This document shows positions 46,128 to 56,133 of a stretch of DNA of 64,000 nucleotides, piece by piece (the stretch's first letter is position 1; the number at the start of each line of letters is the position of its first letter). The translations under genes and the position numbers were made by a program. The stretch comes from Bremerella alba (GTDB lineage: Bacteria > Planctomycetota > Planctomycetia > Pirellulales > Pirellulaceae). The notes beneath the pieces are model-generated. The model had not been told where the DNA came from, made no database searches, and saw nothing but the letters and a program-made list of their open reading frames with translations. The stretch lies in contig NZ_JABRWO010000011.1 in the NCBI RefSeq assembly GCF_013618625.1, positions 124,001-188,000 on the forward strand. Reading direction: 5' to 3'.

Positions 46128-47546
46128 ATGAATGACCTTCCGACATCGACGATCACTCGGCGCTGCCTGCTGCAGAACTCGGCGGTTGGCTTCGGCTACT
46201 TGGCCTTGTCGGCGCTGCTGCAAGGCGAAACGCGGGAAGCGCTAGGGGCACCGACGACTGAGCTTGCCCACCTTCCGGCACGGGCCAAGCGGGTCATCTT
46301 CCTGTTTATGAAGGGAGGCCCTTCGCACGTCGATACGTTCGACTATAAACCGCGGCTGCAACAAGACGACGGCAAGCCGCTTCCCTTCGACAAGCCCCGC
46401 GTGCAGTTCGCCCCCACAGGTAACCTGTTAGGATCGCCGTGGAAGTTTCGCCAGTACGGCCAGGACGGCATGCACGTGAGCGACCTGTTCCCGCATGTCG
46501 CGCGGCATGTCGACGACTTGTGCTTTTTGCATTCGGTGCATGGCACCAATCCGTCGCACGGCGGGGCGCTGCTCAAGCTGCACACCGGCAGCGACAACTT
46601 CATTCGGCCCAGCTTAGGTTCCTGGGTGAACTATGGCCTTGGCAGCGAGAACGACAACTTGCCAGGCTTCGTGACCATCTGCCCCACGTTCGCTCACGGC
46701 GGCGCCAAGAACTGGGGCTCGGCGTTTCTACCCGCCGAGTTTCAAGGGATTCCGCTGGGGGTTGCCTCGCAGCCATCGACGGCGGCGAACGTGAAGTACA
46801 TCGACAATCCGCGTTGGTCTAAGGACGTGCAGCGGCTTCAGCTCGATCTGTTGAATTCAATGAACCGCGAGCACATGGCCCACGCGCAAAGCGAGCCGTC
46901 GTTGGAAGCCAGGATTCAATCGTTCGAGCTGGCCTACCGCATGCAGTCTAGAATGCCGGAGGCCCAAGACCTTTCGCAGGAAACGGCCAATACGATCGAG
47001 ATGTACGGGCTCAACGATCCCATCACCAAAGACTTCGGGCGGCAATGTTTGCTCGCGCGGCGTTTTGCCGAACGCGGTGTGCGTTTCATTCAGGTTACCC
47101 ACAGCGATACGAAGGTGCAGTGGGATCAGCACGGCGATTTGAAAGCGGGACACACCAAAAATGCTGCCGAGGTCGATCGTCCGATTGGGGCGCTGCTGGA
47201 AGACTTAAAGCGACGCGGCCTGTTGGAAGACACATTGGTTTTATGGGGAGGTGAGTTCGGGCGAACGCCAACCTGCCAAGGCAGCGGGGCCAATGGTCGC
47301 GACCACAACCCCGAAGGCTTCACCATGTGGATGGCCGGCGGCGGCGTGAAGCCTGGCTATCGGCACGGCACGACCGATGAGTACGGCTATTACGCGCAGG
47401 AAAACAAAATGCACGTGCACGATCTGCACGCGACCCTTCTGCACCTGATGGGGCTCGATCACCAGCGGTTAACCTATCGCCATGCCGGTCGTGATTTTCG
47501 ATTAACGGACGTCCACGGAAACGTTCATCACGAAATCTTGGCGTAA
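46128..47546 (+). CDS. DUF1501 protein, exported
   Basis: 472 residues. The start is of Tat type ('ITRRCLLQNSAVGFGYLALS'), followed by 'RVIFLFMKGGPSHVDTFDYK', the DUF1501 signature of a sulfatase-like fold (written in parts: 'FMKGGPSHVDTFD'). Late motifs include 'LWGGEFGRTPT' and 'GRDHNPEGFTMWMAGGG', which supply metal ligands in the alkaline phosphatase superfamily. It forms an operon with the PSD1 gene. Function is unknown; a sulfatase-like hydrolase is possible. Confidence 0.94.
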   Translation: MNDLPTSTITRRCLLQNSAVGFGYLALSALLQGETREALGAPTTELAHLPARAKRVIFLFMKGGPSHVDTFDYKPRLQQDDGKPLPFDKPRVQFAPTGNLLGSPWKFRQYGQDGMHVSDLFPHVARHVDDLCFLHSVHGTNPSHGGALLKLHTGSDNFIRPSLGSWVNYGLGSENDNLPGFVTICPTFAHGGAKNWGSAFLPAEFQGIPLGVASQPSTAANVKYIDNPRWSKDVQRLQLDLLNSMNREHMAHAQSEPSLEARIQSFELAYRMQSRMPEAQDLSQETANTIEMYGLNDPITKDFGRQCLLARRFAERGVRFIQVTHSDTKVQWDQHGDLKAGHTKNAAEVDRPIGALLEDLKRRGLLEDTLVLWGGEFGRTPTCQGSGANGRDHNPEGFTMWMAGGGVKPGYRHGTTDEYGYYAQENKMHVHDLHATLLHLMGLDHQRLTYRHAGRDFRLTDVHGNVHHEILA

Positions 47547-47552
47547 TCTGCG

Positions 47553-48017
47553 TTACCCGTCGTAGGCCGCTTGCAGTGTGGCCATGTCCAGCTTGATCAT
47601 CTGCGACATAGCATCGAACACGCGTTTGGCCCGAGCCGGGTCGGGGTCTGCGAGCATTTGGCCGATGCTGGCCGGAAGGATTTGCCAGCGGACGCCGAAT
47701 TTGTCTTTCAGCCACCCGCACGCGAGCGGCTCGCCCCCGACCATCAGCGAATCCCACAGATGGTCGATTTCAGCTTGGGTTTCGCAGCTGATAGCCAGCG
47801 AGAACGCCTCGGTGAACTCCCACGGTTGACCGGCGTTCAGCGCAACGAAGGTCATTCCAGCGAGCTCGAACTCGACGGTCATCAATTCGCCGCTATCGGG
47901 GTTGTTGACCGTCTGAATGATTCGTGAATCTGGAAGTAAAGAAACGTAAAGGTTAACCGCCTCTGCGGCTTCGTTCTTGAAGCTAAGAAAGGGTGTGATC
48001 TTGTGGTTGAAATGCAT
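47553..48017 (-). CDS. VOC-family (PhnB-like) protein
   Basis: 154 residues. The fold pattern of PhnB-type vicinal oxygen chelate proteins is clear: 'ITPFLSFKNEAAEAVNLY', 'FELAGMTFVALNAG', 'CGWLKDKFGVRWQILP'. These single-domain proteins resemble glyoxalases and demethylubiquinone-type proteins; most have no known substrate. It ends 7 bases from the DUF1501 gene on the other strand and probably shares a promoter with the SRPBCC gene upstream. Confidence 0.92.
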   Translation of the reverse strand: MHFNHKITPFLSFKNEAAEAVNLYVSLLPDSRIIQTVNNPDSGELMTVEFELAGMTFVALNAGQPWEFTEAFSLAISCETQAEIDHLWDSLMVGGEPLACGWLKDKFGVRWQILPASIGQMLADPDPARAKRVFDAMSQMIKLDMATLQAAYDG

Positions 48018-48079
48018 GATGGCTTGTCCCGATTGGAAATAGAGTGAGTTAACAAGCGGTAGCTTCTCTTAATCGCGAT

Positions 48080-48538
48080 TCATTCGCCACCGGGAATCTC
48101 CGTCTCGACGAGGCGGGCCAGTTGCCGCAGCGAATCTTGCCATCCGAGATAACACATTTCGACTGGGATCGCCGCCGGAAGTCCTTCGTGCAAGATCTCG
48201 ATCTCGGTGCCGCAGCTTACCTGGCCCAGGTTGATTGTTTTGGTCATGTCGGCACCCAGCGCGGGATCGTCGAACTGGTCGGCCAGGACAATACGCTCGT
48301 TCGGGGTTAGCTCGACGAACTTGCTCTCGAAGCTGTGGCTATGGCCCGAGGAAAAGTTGGTGAACGACATGTGAAAGCTACCCCCTTGCTGCGCGTCGAT
48401 GCGATCAATTTTACCCAGGTAGCCATACGGCGGCAGCCAACGGCAGAGGGCATCAGGGTCGAGGAAGGCCTTGTAAATACGCTCGGTTGGGGCACGTAGT
48501 ACACGGTGTAGTCGGATTGAGTTCGATGCTTGGGGCAT
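48080..48538 (-). CDS. SRPBCC/AHSA1-type protein
   Basis: 152 residues from ATG 48538 ('MPQASNSIRLHRVLRAP'), chosen because the family begins there; the ribosome site GGAAG precedes. The START/SRPBCC pattern reads 'RAPTERIYKAFLDPDALCRW', 'GGSFHMSFTNFSSG' and a C-terminal helix with 'GWQDSLRQLARLVETEI'. AHSA1-like small proteins bind hydrophobic ligands or modulate chaperones; they often sit beside VOC genes, as here (62 bases apart). Confidence 0.9.
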   Translation of the reverse strand: MPQASNSIRLHRVLRAPTERIYKAFLDPDALCRWLPPYGYLGKIDRIDAQQGGSFHMSFTNFSSGHSHSFESKFVELTPNERIVLADQFDDPALGADMTKTINLGQVSCGTEIEILHEGLPAAIPVEMCYLGWQDSLRQLARLVETEIPGGE

Positions 48539-48770
48539 AAGAAGACTTCCTTTCAGGGTGAGTGAAAACGATTGTTTATAGATTGGTCGACCAGGTTTTG
48601 ATGAAATCGACAACCAACTGGAAGTTTTCCGTTAATCCACTTGCTATGACAACGCGGCAAACGAGGCAGCCTATCGGCAAGGCAATTGAACTCTGAGCAC
48701 GCATGGACTATTTTTGAGGGACTTTCATCGACCTGACAACACGCTTTCAACCCACTTGGCCTCGCATTTG

Positions 48771-50969
48771 ATGGCAAATTCTACCGATCGCAAGGGCCAT
48801 CTTAACTTTTCTACCTGGGTCCTGATCGCCTTGGTTTTAGGCATAGGCTGCGGCCTGTTTCTTGGCGAGTACGTCACGAGCATCAAATGGGTCAGCGACG
48901 TTTACGTCGGTTTGCTGCAGATGGCCGTCTTGCCGTACGTGCTGGTTTCGCTGGTGGCCAACATCGGGCAACTGACGAGGGAGTCTGGTATGCGGATGCT
49001 GCGCGTTAGTTTGCTGGTGTTGTTGCTGCTATGGGTGATTGGCATAGTCGCATTGGCGATCAGCACGCTAGCCTTTCCTAAATGGGATACGGGTTCATTT
49101 TATAGCAGCCGATTCACTGATTCTCCGCCGGCTTATGACTGGAAGAGCCTGTTTATACCGTCAAATCCATTTGAGTCGCTCGCAACGAACTCGGTTCCGG
49201 CGGTGGTGGTGTTTGCCATTGGACTAGGCATTGCCCTGATGTATCTGCCCAATAAAGAAAAGCTGCTAGAACCGCTCCAGGTCTTGATCGAGGCGTTAGC
49301 GAAGGTCAACAAGATGGTGGTTCAAATGACACCCATCGGGCTGTTCGCAATTGCTGCCTATACGGCCGGAACGATCGATCTGGCGCAGCTGAGTCTGCTA
49401 CAGGGCTATTTGCTGGCCTACTGCTTGCCAGCGGTCATCATCTCGCTGGTTGTCTTACCGTCACTGGTGGCCGCGGTCACCCCACTCGGTTATTGGGATG
49501 TGCTTCGTGCTTCGCGTGACGCGTTGATTACAGCGTTTGTTATCGGCAACTCGTTTGTCGTGCTGCCGATGATTATCGACGGCGTTAAACGGCTTCAGAA
49601 GGAAAGCGGTCTCGACGGAAATTTAAATGGTGATAAGCCAGAATACCTGGTTCCGTTGGCCTATCCAATGCCGGATATCGGCCGGATTTTGGCCTTGGTG
49701 TTTATTCCGTTTGCGGCGTGGTTCTCGGGGACGGTGATCGCGGTCGAAGATTATCCGCCGCTGTTGGGTGTCGGCTTCTTGGGAGCGTTTGGCAAGCCGG
49801 TTGTCACGGTTCCCTTAATGCTCAGTATTGCCGAGTTGCCGAGCGATCTGATCAACTTGTATTTGATCTCCGGAGTTGTCGCGGCGCGGTTTGGCGATCT
49901 TATGAAAACGATGCACTTGATCTCGTTCACCCTGCTGACGTTCTGCGTGCTTGGCGGATCGATTCGTTTTAAGCTGACCAAGCTTGTCGTTGGTTTGACG
50001 AGTTCGCTCGTCCTGCTGTTGGCCGTGTCTTTGGGGACGCGAATCTATCTAATCTCCGAATTTCAAGACCATTATTCACGCGAAGATCTGCTCACCGAAC
50101 GCACGATGCTGCCCATTCATGGGGATAGTTCATTCCAAGAGGTGGGACACAAGGTTCTGGAAACTTCCCAGCCGAACCCCCAGCCAATCCGCTCCGGCGA
50201 GTCTCGGGTCCAACGAATTCAAAATTCAGGCGTGCTGCGGGTCGGTTTCAATTCCGACCGGATGCCGTTTGCTTACTTCAACGGGCAGCAGCAGCTGATC
50301 GGCTTTGATATTCAAATGGCCTATATTCTAGCGAGCGATCTGGGGGTTAATATCGAGTTCGTACCCATCGATCGAGACAACTTCCTGCAGCAGATGCAGG
50401 AAGATCACTTTGATGTTGCCATGTCGGCGATCGAAGGAAGTGTTTCCAAGGCCATTGCGTTCCCTGCGAGCGAGCCGTACATGGATGTGACGATGGCTCT
50501 GGTGGTGCCGGATCGTGACGAACAGAAGTTCCGAGACATCGAAAAGATAATGAAGCTGCCCAAATTAAAACTGGCAGCGATTAAGAACAGCTTCTTCGCT
50601 GAGCTGGCGCGGAAAGACTTCCCGAAGAACATTCAAATTGTGGAGCTCGACACGGCTGAGCAATTTTTCGAAGGTCAGCACCAAAAGGTCGACGGGCTGG
50701 TGATTAGCGCCGAGTCGGGGTCGGCCTGGACGCTGCGTTACCCGCACTTTGCCGTGACCAATCCGCTGCACGGACGAGATCGAGTTCCCCTCTACTACCT
50801 GAGCTACAAGGATCCGGACTTCGACGAAGTGATCGAAAACTGGTTGCGGCTCAAACGTGCTGATGGAACCTACCAGCTTTTGTACGATTATTGGATTCTG
50901 GGGGAAGAAAAACGACGCAAACCGCCTCGCTGGTCGGTCTTAAGAAATGTCCTGGGCTGGGCGGACTGA
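48771..50969 (+). CDS. SDF-family symporter fused to a solute-binding domain
   Basis: 732 residues from ATG 48771; the in-frame TTG 48714 is an alternative without a better ribosome site. Residues ~1-430 are a dicarboxylate/amino acid:cation symporter (SDF) with about eight membrane segments and 'QMAVLPYVLVSLVANI'. After a hydrophilic linker, residues ~480-720 form a periplasmic solute-binding protein of family 3: 'LRVGFNSDRMPFAYFNGQ', 'GFDIQMAYILASDLGV', 'FDVAMSAIEGSVSKAIAF'. Sodium-coupled SDF carriers normally work alone, so a covalently attached substrate-binding domain, as in ABC importers, is unusual. It would put a high-affinity capture module on a secondary transporter for amino acids or dicarboxylates. 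Confidence 0.92.
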   Translation: MANSTDRKGHLNFSTWVLIALVLGIGCGLFLGEYVTSIKWVSDVYVGLLQMAVLPYVLVSLVANIGQLTRESGMRMLRVSLLVLLLLWVIGIVALAISTLAFPKWDTGSFYSSRFTDSPPAYDWKSLFIPSNPFESLATNSVPAVVVFAIGLGIALMYLPNKEKLLEPLQVLIEALAKVNKMVVQMTPIGLFAIAAYTAGTIDLAQLSLLQGYLLAYCLPAVIISLVVLPSLVAAVTPLGYWDVLRASRDALITAFVIGNSFVVLPMIIDGVKRLQKESGLDGNLNGDKPEYLVPLAYPMPDIGRILALVFIPFAAWFSGTVIAVEDYPPLLGVGFLGAFGKPVVTVPLMLSIAELPSDLINLYLISGVVAARFGDLMKTMHLISFTLLTFCVLGGSIRFKLTKLVVGLTSSLVLLLAVSLGTRIYLISEFQDHYSREDLLTERTMLPIHGDSSFQEVGHKVLETSQPNPQPIRSGESRVQRIQNSGVLRVGFNSDRMPFAYFNGQQQLIGFDIQMAYILASDLGVNIEFVPIDRDNFLQQMQEDHFDVAMSAIEGSVSKAIAFPASEPYMDVTMALVVPDRDEQKFRDIEKIMKLPKLKLAAIKNSFFAELARKDFPKNIQIVELDTAEQFFEGQHQKVDGLVISAESGSAWTLRYPHFAVTNPLHGRDRVPLYYLSYKDPDFDEVIENWLRLKRADGTYQLLYDYWILGEEKRRKPPRWSVLRNVLGWAD

Positions 50970-51010
50970 GGTCTTGCTGGCGCGAAAAGGGAACCAAGGA
51001 CTTCACCAAC

Positions 51011-51050
51011 AAGGATTCGTAGAGTGCGAGCCGTGAATCGCATTGCACCA
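51011..51050. repeat. Dispersed 40-base repeat, copy 1
   Basis: AAGGATTCGTAGAGTGCGAGC followed by GTGAATCGCATTGCACCA. The same sequence with few changes recurs at 63076-63120 and, more distantly, at 55814-55845, always outside genes. Confidence 0.5.
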
Positions 51051-51076
51051 TAGCGGCAGCTTTCGCCAATAAAAGA

Positions 51077-51104
51077 AACCAGGGGCAATTTGGTGCCCCT
51101 GGTT
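51077..51104. terminator. Bidirectional-type terminator hairpin
   Basis: AACCAGGGGCA and TGCCCCTGGTT make a perfect 11-base-pair stem around ATTTGG. It lies between the convergent symporter and aconitase genes; on the minus strand it is preceded by GAATCG and followed by TCTTTTATT, so it serves aconitase best. Confidence 0.85.
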
Positions 51105-51161
51105 CGATTCGGTGGCCCTTTTCAGGGCGTCAGCGTTTGCATCTTCCGCAGAAGATCAGGC

Positions 51162-53873
51162 CTACTTCGCTGCCTGAAGCAGTTTCAACAGCACCGTTTG
51201 AAGGATGCCGCCGTTGCGGTAGTAATCGAGCTCGACAGGCGTGTCGATGCGGACGGTGGCGTCGAAGGTGGTGACTTCGCCATCAGCACTCTTGGCCGAA
51301 ACGGTGATCTGTTGCTGCGGCTTGAGGTCTTCCGGCAGGTAGATGTCGTAAATCTCTTCACCGGTCAGACCGAGCGATTCCCACGACGAATCGTTGGGGA
51401 ATTCAAGCGGCAGAACGCCCATGCCAATCAGATTGCTGCGGTGGATACGCTCGAAGCTGGAAGCGATGACCGACTTGACACCCAGCATAAACGTGCCCTT
51501 GGCGGCCCAGTCGCGCGAGCTACCGGTGCCGTATTCCTTACCGGCGATGACCACCAGCGGCGTGTCGTCTTGCTTGTAGATCTCGGCGGCATCGAAGATG
51601 GTCATCGTTTCGCCGGTCTTGAAGCACTTCGTCCAGCCACCTTCCTTTTCAGGAGTCAGGCGGTTACGAATGCGAATGTTGGCGAACGTACCGCGATGCA
51701 TCACGCGGTCGTTACCACGTCGCGAACCGTAGCTGTTGAAGTCGACCGGCTCGACGCCGTGCTCCATCAGGTACTTGCCGGCCGGGCTATCTTTGGCGAT
51801 TGCACCTGCAGGCGAGATATGGTCGGTCGTGACCGAGTCGCCCAAGAGAGCCAGCACACGCGCCCCGGTGATTGACTCGATCGGGTCGATCGTTTCTTTC
51901 ACGTCGTCTAAGAAGGGTGGTTCTTGAATGTAGGTGCTGTTGGCGTCCCAGGTGTAAAGTTCGGAATCGGGAACTTCGATTGCGTTCCAGTTGGGATTCG
52001 ACTCGTAGGCGCTGTTGTAGCGTTCGCGGAACATCTCGGGATTGATCGCCCGTTCGACCGTTTCGGCGATCTCTTCGTTGGTTGGCCAGATGTCCTTCAG
52101 GTAGATGTCTTCCCCCTGAACATTGGTGCCGATGGGATCGTTGTCGAGGTCGATGTCGACGGTGCCGGCCAATGCATAGGCCACGACCAGAGGTGGGCTG
52201 GCCAGGTAGTTGGCTTTGACGTGCGGATTCACGCGGCCCTCGAAGTTGCGGTTACCGCTAAGAACGGCCGAGGCGACCAGCGAACCTTTGGTGACGGCGT
52301 CGGCAACCGGCTCCGGCAGCGGACCACTGTTACCGATGCACGTGGTGCAGCCATAACCGACCAGGTTGAAGCCAAGCTTCCGCAGGTCGTCCATCAGGTC
52401 GGCCTTTTCGAGGTAGTCGGTCACCACGCGCGAACCAGGGGCAAGACTGGTCTTCACGTATGGTTTGACCGTCAGACCCTTTTCGGCAGCCTTCTTCGCG
52501 ACCAGGCCAGCGGCCAGCATCACGCTGGGGTTGCTGGTGTTAGTGCAACTGGTGATCGCCGCAATGACGACAGCACCGTGGCCGATTTCAGTCGACAGGC
52601 CGTGATCTTCAACGGTGGCAGTGCGAACCAGGTCTTCGTCGCCCAGGCCGAAACCGCGTTCGTTCGGCGAAGTGACCAGCGACTTCTTGAACTCGGACTG
52701 CATGCTCGCCAGTGGCACGCGGTCTTGCGGACGCTTGGGACCGGCCAGCGATGGCACGACGGTCGAAAGGTCGAGACGAACCAGCGACGTGTAGCTAGGC
52801 TTCATGTCGTCGGTGCGGAACAGGCCTTGTTCCTTCGTGTAACGCTCGACGCGTTCGACTTCGACATCGGTGCGGCCGGTTCGCTGCATGTAGTTCAGCG
52901 TTTCGGAGTCGACCGGGAAGAAGCCCATCGTCGCGCCGTATTCAGGTGCCATGTTGGCGATGGTGGCTCGATCGGCCAGGCTCATGTGCGAAACGCCAGG
53001 ACCGAAGAACTCGACAAACTTACCCACGACCCCTTGGGCTCGCAGGATCTCGGTGATGGTCAGCACCATGTCGGTTGCAGTGACGCCAGGACCGAGCTTG
53101 CCGGTCAGCTCGAAGCCGACAACTTGCGGCGTGAGCATGTAGATCGGTTGACCCAGCATGACGGCTTCGGCTTCGATACCACCCACACCCCAGCCTACGA
53201 CGCCCAGGCCGTTGATCATGGTGGTATGGCTGTCGGTGCCGACCAGCGAGTCAGGCAAGACAACCTTGCCCTTTTCATCTTCGCGAATGAAGACACCTTT
53301 GGCGAGGTACTCAAGGTTCACCTGATGCACGATCCCGACGTTGGGCGGGATGGCCTGGAAGTTCTTAAGCGACTTCTGACCCCAGCGAAGGAATTCGTAG
53401 CGTTCTTTGTTGCGTTTGAATTCCAGGGCCACGTTCTGGTCGAGGGCCTGATCGGTGCCGAATGCATCGACCTGCACCGAGTGGTCGATCACCAGGTCGA
53501 CCGGAATCAGCGGATTGATTTTGGCGGCGTCGCCCCCCAATCGCTGCATCGCACTTCGCATGGCGGCCAGGTCGACCACGCACGGCACGCCGGTGAAGTC
53601 TTGCAAGACAACGCGGGCCGGCATGAATGGAATCTCGGTCGAGACCGGGCTATCGGCTTTCCAGCCGGCCAGGGTCTTCACGTCGTCTTCCGAGACGATA
53701 TAGCCGTCGCAGTTCCGCAGCACGGATTCCAGAAGAACGCGGATCGAGAAAGGAAGTTTATCAATATCCCCCAGGCCGGCTTCTTGAAGCTTGCGAATTC
53801 GGTAGATCCCCAAGTCCCCTTCCGAGGTGGAAAACACGTCGCGAGCGCCGAACGGATCGAACTTTGCGGTCAT
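51162..53873 (-). CDS. acnA: Aconitate hydratase (AcnA type)
   Basis: 903 residues, the full length of bacterial aconitase A / iron-regulatory-protein-like enzymes. It isomerises citrate to isocitrate through cis-aconitate in the TCA cycle. The [4Fe-4S] ligands are three cysteines, in '[12 protein letters not shown]' (about 443) and '[11 protein letters not shown]' (about 508 and 511). Other blocks: '[20 protein letters not shown]', '[10 protein letters not shown]' near the C-terminus and '[20 protein letters not shown]'-like '[16 protein letters not shown]'. The 5' side faces a 379-base region shared with the divergent AAA gene. Confidence 0.98.
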   Translation of the reverse strand: MTAKFDPFGARDVFSTSEGDLGIYRIRKLQEAGLGDIDKLPFSIRVLLESVLRNCDGYIVSEDDVKTLAGWKADSPVSTEIPFMPARVVLQDFTGVPCVVDLAAMRSAMQRLGGDAAKINPLIPVDLVIDHSVQVDAFGTDQALDQNVALEFKRNKERYEFLRWGQKSLKNFQAIPPNVGIVHQVNLEYLAKGVFIREDEKGKVVLPDSLVGTDSHTTMINGLGVVGWGVGGIEAEAVMLGQPIYMLTPQVVGFELTGKLGPGVTATDMVLTITEILRAQGVVGKFVEFFGPGVSHMSLADRATIANMAPEYGATMGFFPVDSETLNYMQRTGRTDVEVERVERYTKEQGLFRTDDMKPSYTSLVRLDLSTVVPSLAGPKRPQDRVPLASMQSEFKKSLVTSPNERGFGLGDEDLVRTATVEDHGLSTEIGHGAVVIAAITSCTNTSNPSVMLAAGLVAKKAAEKGLTVKPYVKTSLAPGSRVVTDYLEKADLMDDLRKLGFNLVGYGCTTCIGNSGPLPEPVADAVTKGSLVASAVLSGNRNFEGRVNPHVKANYLASPPLVVAYALAGTVDIDLDNDPIGTNVQGEDIYLKDIWPTNEEIAETVERAINPEMFRERYNSAYESNPNWNAIEVPDSELYTWDANSTYIQEPPFLDDVKETIDPIESITGARVLALLGDSVTTDHISPAGAIAKDSPAGKYLMEHGVEPVDFNSYGSRRGNDRVMHRGTFANIRIRNRLTPEKEGGWTKCFKTGETMTIFDAAEIYKQDDTPLVVIAGKEYGTGSSRDWAAKGTFMLGVKSVIASSFERIHRSNLIGMGVLPLEFPNDSSWESLGLTGEEIYDIYLPEDLKPQQQITVSAKSADGEVTTFDATVRIDTPVELDYYRNGGILQTVLLKLLQAAK

Positions 53874-54252
53874 CGTACTCGTTCTTTCTAAATCGAATCT
53901 ATTGAGGCAGATCGGTAGACGCCCACAATTTTAGCGAAACGCCCGGGAGTTGTCTTCCGGGTAACTTTGTGGCGTTTTGGGAAGTTTTTAGCGCCGATCT
54001 GCGACAGATCATGGCCCTAAGGTTCTAACATACCTCCACGCGTGGGTGGGGTCACTATGCCGTGAGAGGCCTGGGTTGAAAACGAGAGCCACCCGCAGTT
54101 CGAGATTCCTGCAAGTATTAGGTACGGTTATGACGCCTGGGCAGAGGGTAACGCGCAAGGAAGTTGATTCTTCCCGTGCGTGACCTAGGCTTTCCTCGAA
54201 ACGGCTTTTCCTCTCCCTCTCTGGCAGTTCTAGCGCGACGAAGAAACGACCT
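53874..54252. other. Divergent intergenic region (acnA / AAA gene)
   Basis: 379 bases without a gene. It contains a short inverted repeat CCCGG / CCGGG around 53942-53961 and GC-rich stretches near 54040. Promoters for acnA and the AAA gene must lie here, but no consensus elements stand out. Confidence 0.5.
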
Positions 54253-55779
54253 ATGTCCGACCCGCTCAAAGATTTATTGTCTCAACTGGCTGGTAGCGAT
54301 GCGGCAGAATCTGGGGAAGTAGATCCCTGGGAATTGGTAGAAGCTGTATCCCCTGAGGAAGAACTGCAATCCAACGGTGATAAATCGCTCGAAGCGATGA
54401 TCTCGCGGATTAACAGCATGACCAGCAGCGGCTCCGACGACGAAGGAGCGTTTGCCGAGACGGCCCGCAGCGAAGAGACGTCGCCGCAGCCATCGATGTC
54501 CTCTCAAGAGGACGGCGACATGCCGTTTTACCCGCGCGAGCCTGAATCGCTCCGCGAGGCCCATTTGACCGGCACAGACGTTGAAGCGTTATGCCTGAAA
54601 TATCTGCTCACCGCCGGCGAAGCATCCGGTCGCGAGATCGGCAATCAGCTGAGTATTCCGTTTCTGCTGATGGACGAGGCGCTGCGGAAGATGAAGTACG
54701 ACCAGTTGGTCGTTTATAAAGACACCGCTCAGGCCGGCGACTATGTGTACTATCTGACCGATCTCGGCCGCGAACGAGCCCGGCGTTATAACGAACACTG
54801 CACCTATTACGGTGCGGCACCCGTATCGCTGAAGGATTATGTGGCCAGCGTCCGTGCTCAATCGTTGGAAGGCCAGTCTCCCAGTGTCGAGGCATTGGAA
54901 TCGGCCTTCGAAGATCTGCTGATCAACAAGACGATGTTCCGCCGACTAGGTCCGGCGATCAACAGTGGTCGCGGGCTATTCCTCTTCGGCGCGCCGGGTA
55001 ACGGTAAGACGAGCATCGCTGAACGTGTTACGCGTGCATTCGGCAAGCATATCTGGGTTCCCCGTGCGATTGGCATCGATGGCGAAATCCTCCGCGTCTT
55101 CGATCCGGCCGTGCATGATGAAGTTCCCCTGGAAGATGGGCCCGGTATCATGCAGCAGCATCGTATCGATCGCCGCTGGGTGCGGATCAAACGCCCGACG
55201 ATCGTCGTCGGTGGTGAACTCACGATGGACAATCTGGAAATCAGCACGGTCGCATCGACCGGCGTGAGCGAAGCCCCGCTACAGCTGAAAAGTAATTGCG
55301 GCACGCTGGTGATCGACGACTTTGGCCGTCAACGGATGAGCACCGACGAACTGCTAAACCGCTGGATCGTGCCGCTGGAAAAACGGTACGACTTTTTGAA
55401 CATGCGCGGCGGTAAGAAAATTCAGGTGCCGTTCGATCAGCTGATTGTCTTTTCGACCAACCTCGAACCACGCGACCTGTGCGACGACGCGTTTCTGCGT
55501 CGTATTCCGTACAAGATCGAAGTGATCGATCCGACCGAACAAGAGTTCCGCCAGTTGTTCGACATCATGTGTCCGATGATGGGCTTCATGGTGAATGAGT
55601 CGGCGATCGATTACCTGATTGAAAACCACTACAGAAAGGTCGACCGCCCCTTCCGCTGTTGCCAGCCACGCGACTTGCTGATGCAGGTCCGTAATATGTG
55701 CCTGTACGAAAACGCACCGCTGGAGCTGACCAACGAACACTTCGACGACGCGGTCGATAATTACTTCGCGGTGATGTAA
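54253..55779 (+). CDS. AAA-family ATPase with acidic N-terminus and winged-helix region
   Basis: 508 residues. An acidic, disordered N-terminal ~95 residues ('[16 protein letters not shown]') precedes a winged-helix-like segment ('[19 protein letters not shown]', '[19 protein letters not shown]'). The ATPase has Walker A 'GAPGNGKTS' (246-254), Walker B 'TLVIDDFG' (D355, D356) and sensor-type '[13 protein letters not shown]'; the C-terminal lid follows. It is typical of planctomycete stand-alone AAA proteins; the role is unknown, possibly in type IV pilus or secretion-linked ATPase assemblies, which is a guess. Single gene. Confidence 0.85.
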   Translation: MSDPLKDLLSQLAGSDAAESGEVDPWELVEAVSPEEELQSNGDKSLEAMISRINSMTSSGSDDEGAFAETARSEETSPQPSMSSQEDGDMPFYPREPESLREAHLTGTDVEALCLKYLLTAGEASGREIGNQLSIPFLLMDEALRKMKYDQLVVYKDTAQAGDYVYYLTDLGRERARRYNEHCTYYGAAPVSLKDYVASVRAQSLEGQSPSVEALESAFEDLLINKTMFRRLGPAINSGRGLFLFGAPGNGKTSIAERVTRAFGKHIWVPRAIGIDGEILRVFDPAVHDEVPLEDGPGIMQQHRIDRRWVRIKRPTIVVGGELTMDNLEISTVASTGVSEAPLQLKSNCGTLVIDDFGRQRMSTDELLNRWIVPLEKRYDFLNMRGGKKIQVPFDQLIVFSTNLEPRDLCDDAFLRRIPYKIEVIDPTEQEFRQLFDIMCPMMGFMVNESAIDYLIENHYRKVDRPFRCCQPRDLLMQVRNMCLYENAPLELTNEHFDDAVDNYFAVM

Positions 55780-56133
55780 GCAAAAGGCGGCCTGACACGG
55801 CGATCCTTTTGTAAGGGGCGAGCAGCGCCAGCGCATCGCACCATGAATTGCCAACACGCGCCGCCATAGTATTGAGACCGCATTGGGTGCGATTCGTTCC
55901 GCTTCGCGTTACTGCTTGCACCCTGCGGTATTTTCAGGGCTCCGGATACCTTTTCGATCGTCTTCCCTTGTTAGCCAAGGCCATGCGTTCGATCCGTGGT
56001 CGTCCCCTGCCCTTCCCAATCTATCGAGCATTCCCACATCTTTCCGCTCTTTCGCTCTGGTGAGCGCTTTAGCGAGGTTGATTCGTTATGATGGTGGGCT
56101 CGTGTTGTCTGGTCGTCTTCGTCTGCTGGAAAT
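55780..56133. other. Intergenic region after the AAA gene
   Basis: 354 bases without a gene. CAAAAGG at 55781-55787 and CCTTTTG at 55805-55811 can pair and may end transcription of the AAA gene. The third copy of the dispersed repeat is at 55814-55845. GGGTGC and GCACCC around 55888-55925 form a longer-range inverted repeat. Confidence 0.45.
55814..55845. repeat. Dispersed repeat, diverged copy 2
   Basis: AGGGGCGAGCAGCGCCAGCGCATCGCACCATG aligns with the repeats at 51011-51050 and 63076-63120 through the GCGAGC and CGCAT-GCACCA segments. Confidence 0.35.

Noticed and set aside
51924-53891. Long open frame of 655 codons antisense to aconitase
   Set aside because: A typical GC-rich shadow of a conserved gene on the opposite strand; composition His/Arg/Val-biased and no known motifs.
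54009-54269. 86-codon minus-strand frame before the AAA gene
   Set aside because: No ribosome site, overlaps the AAA start, and no similarity to anything I know.
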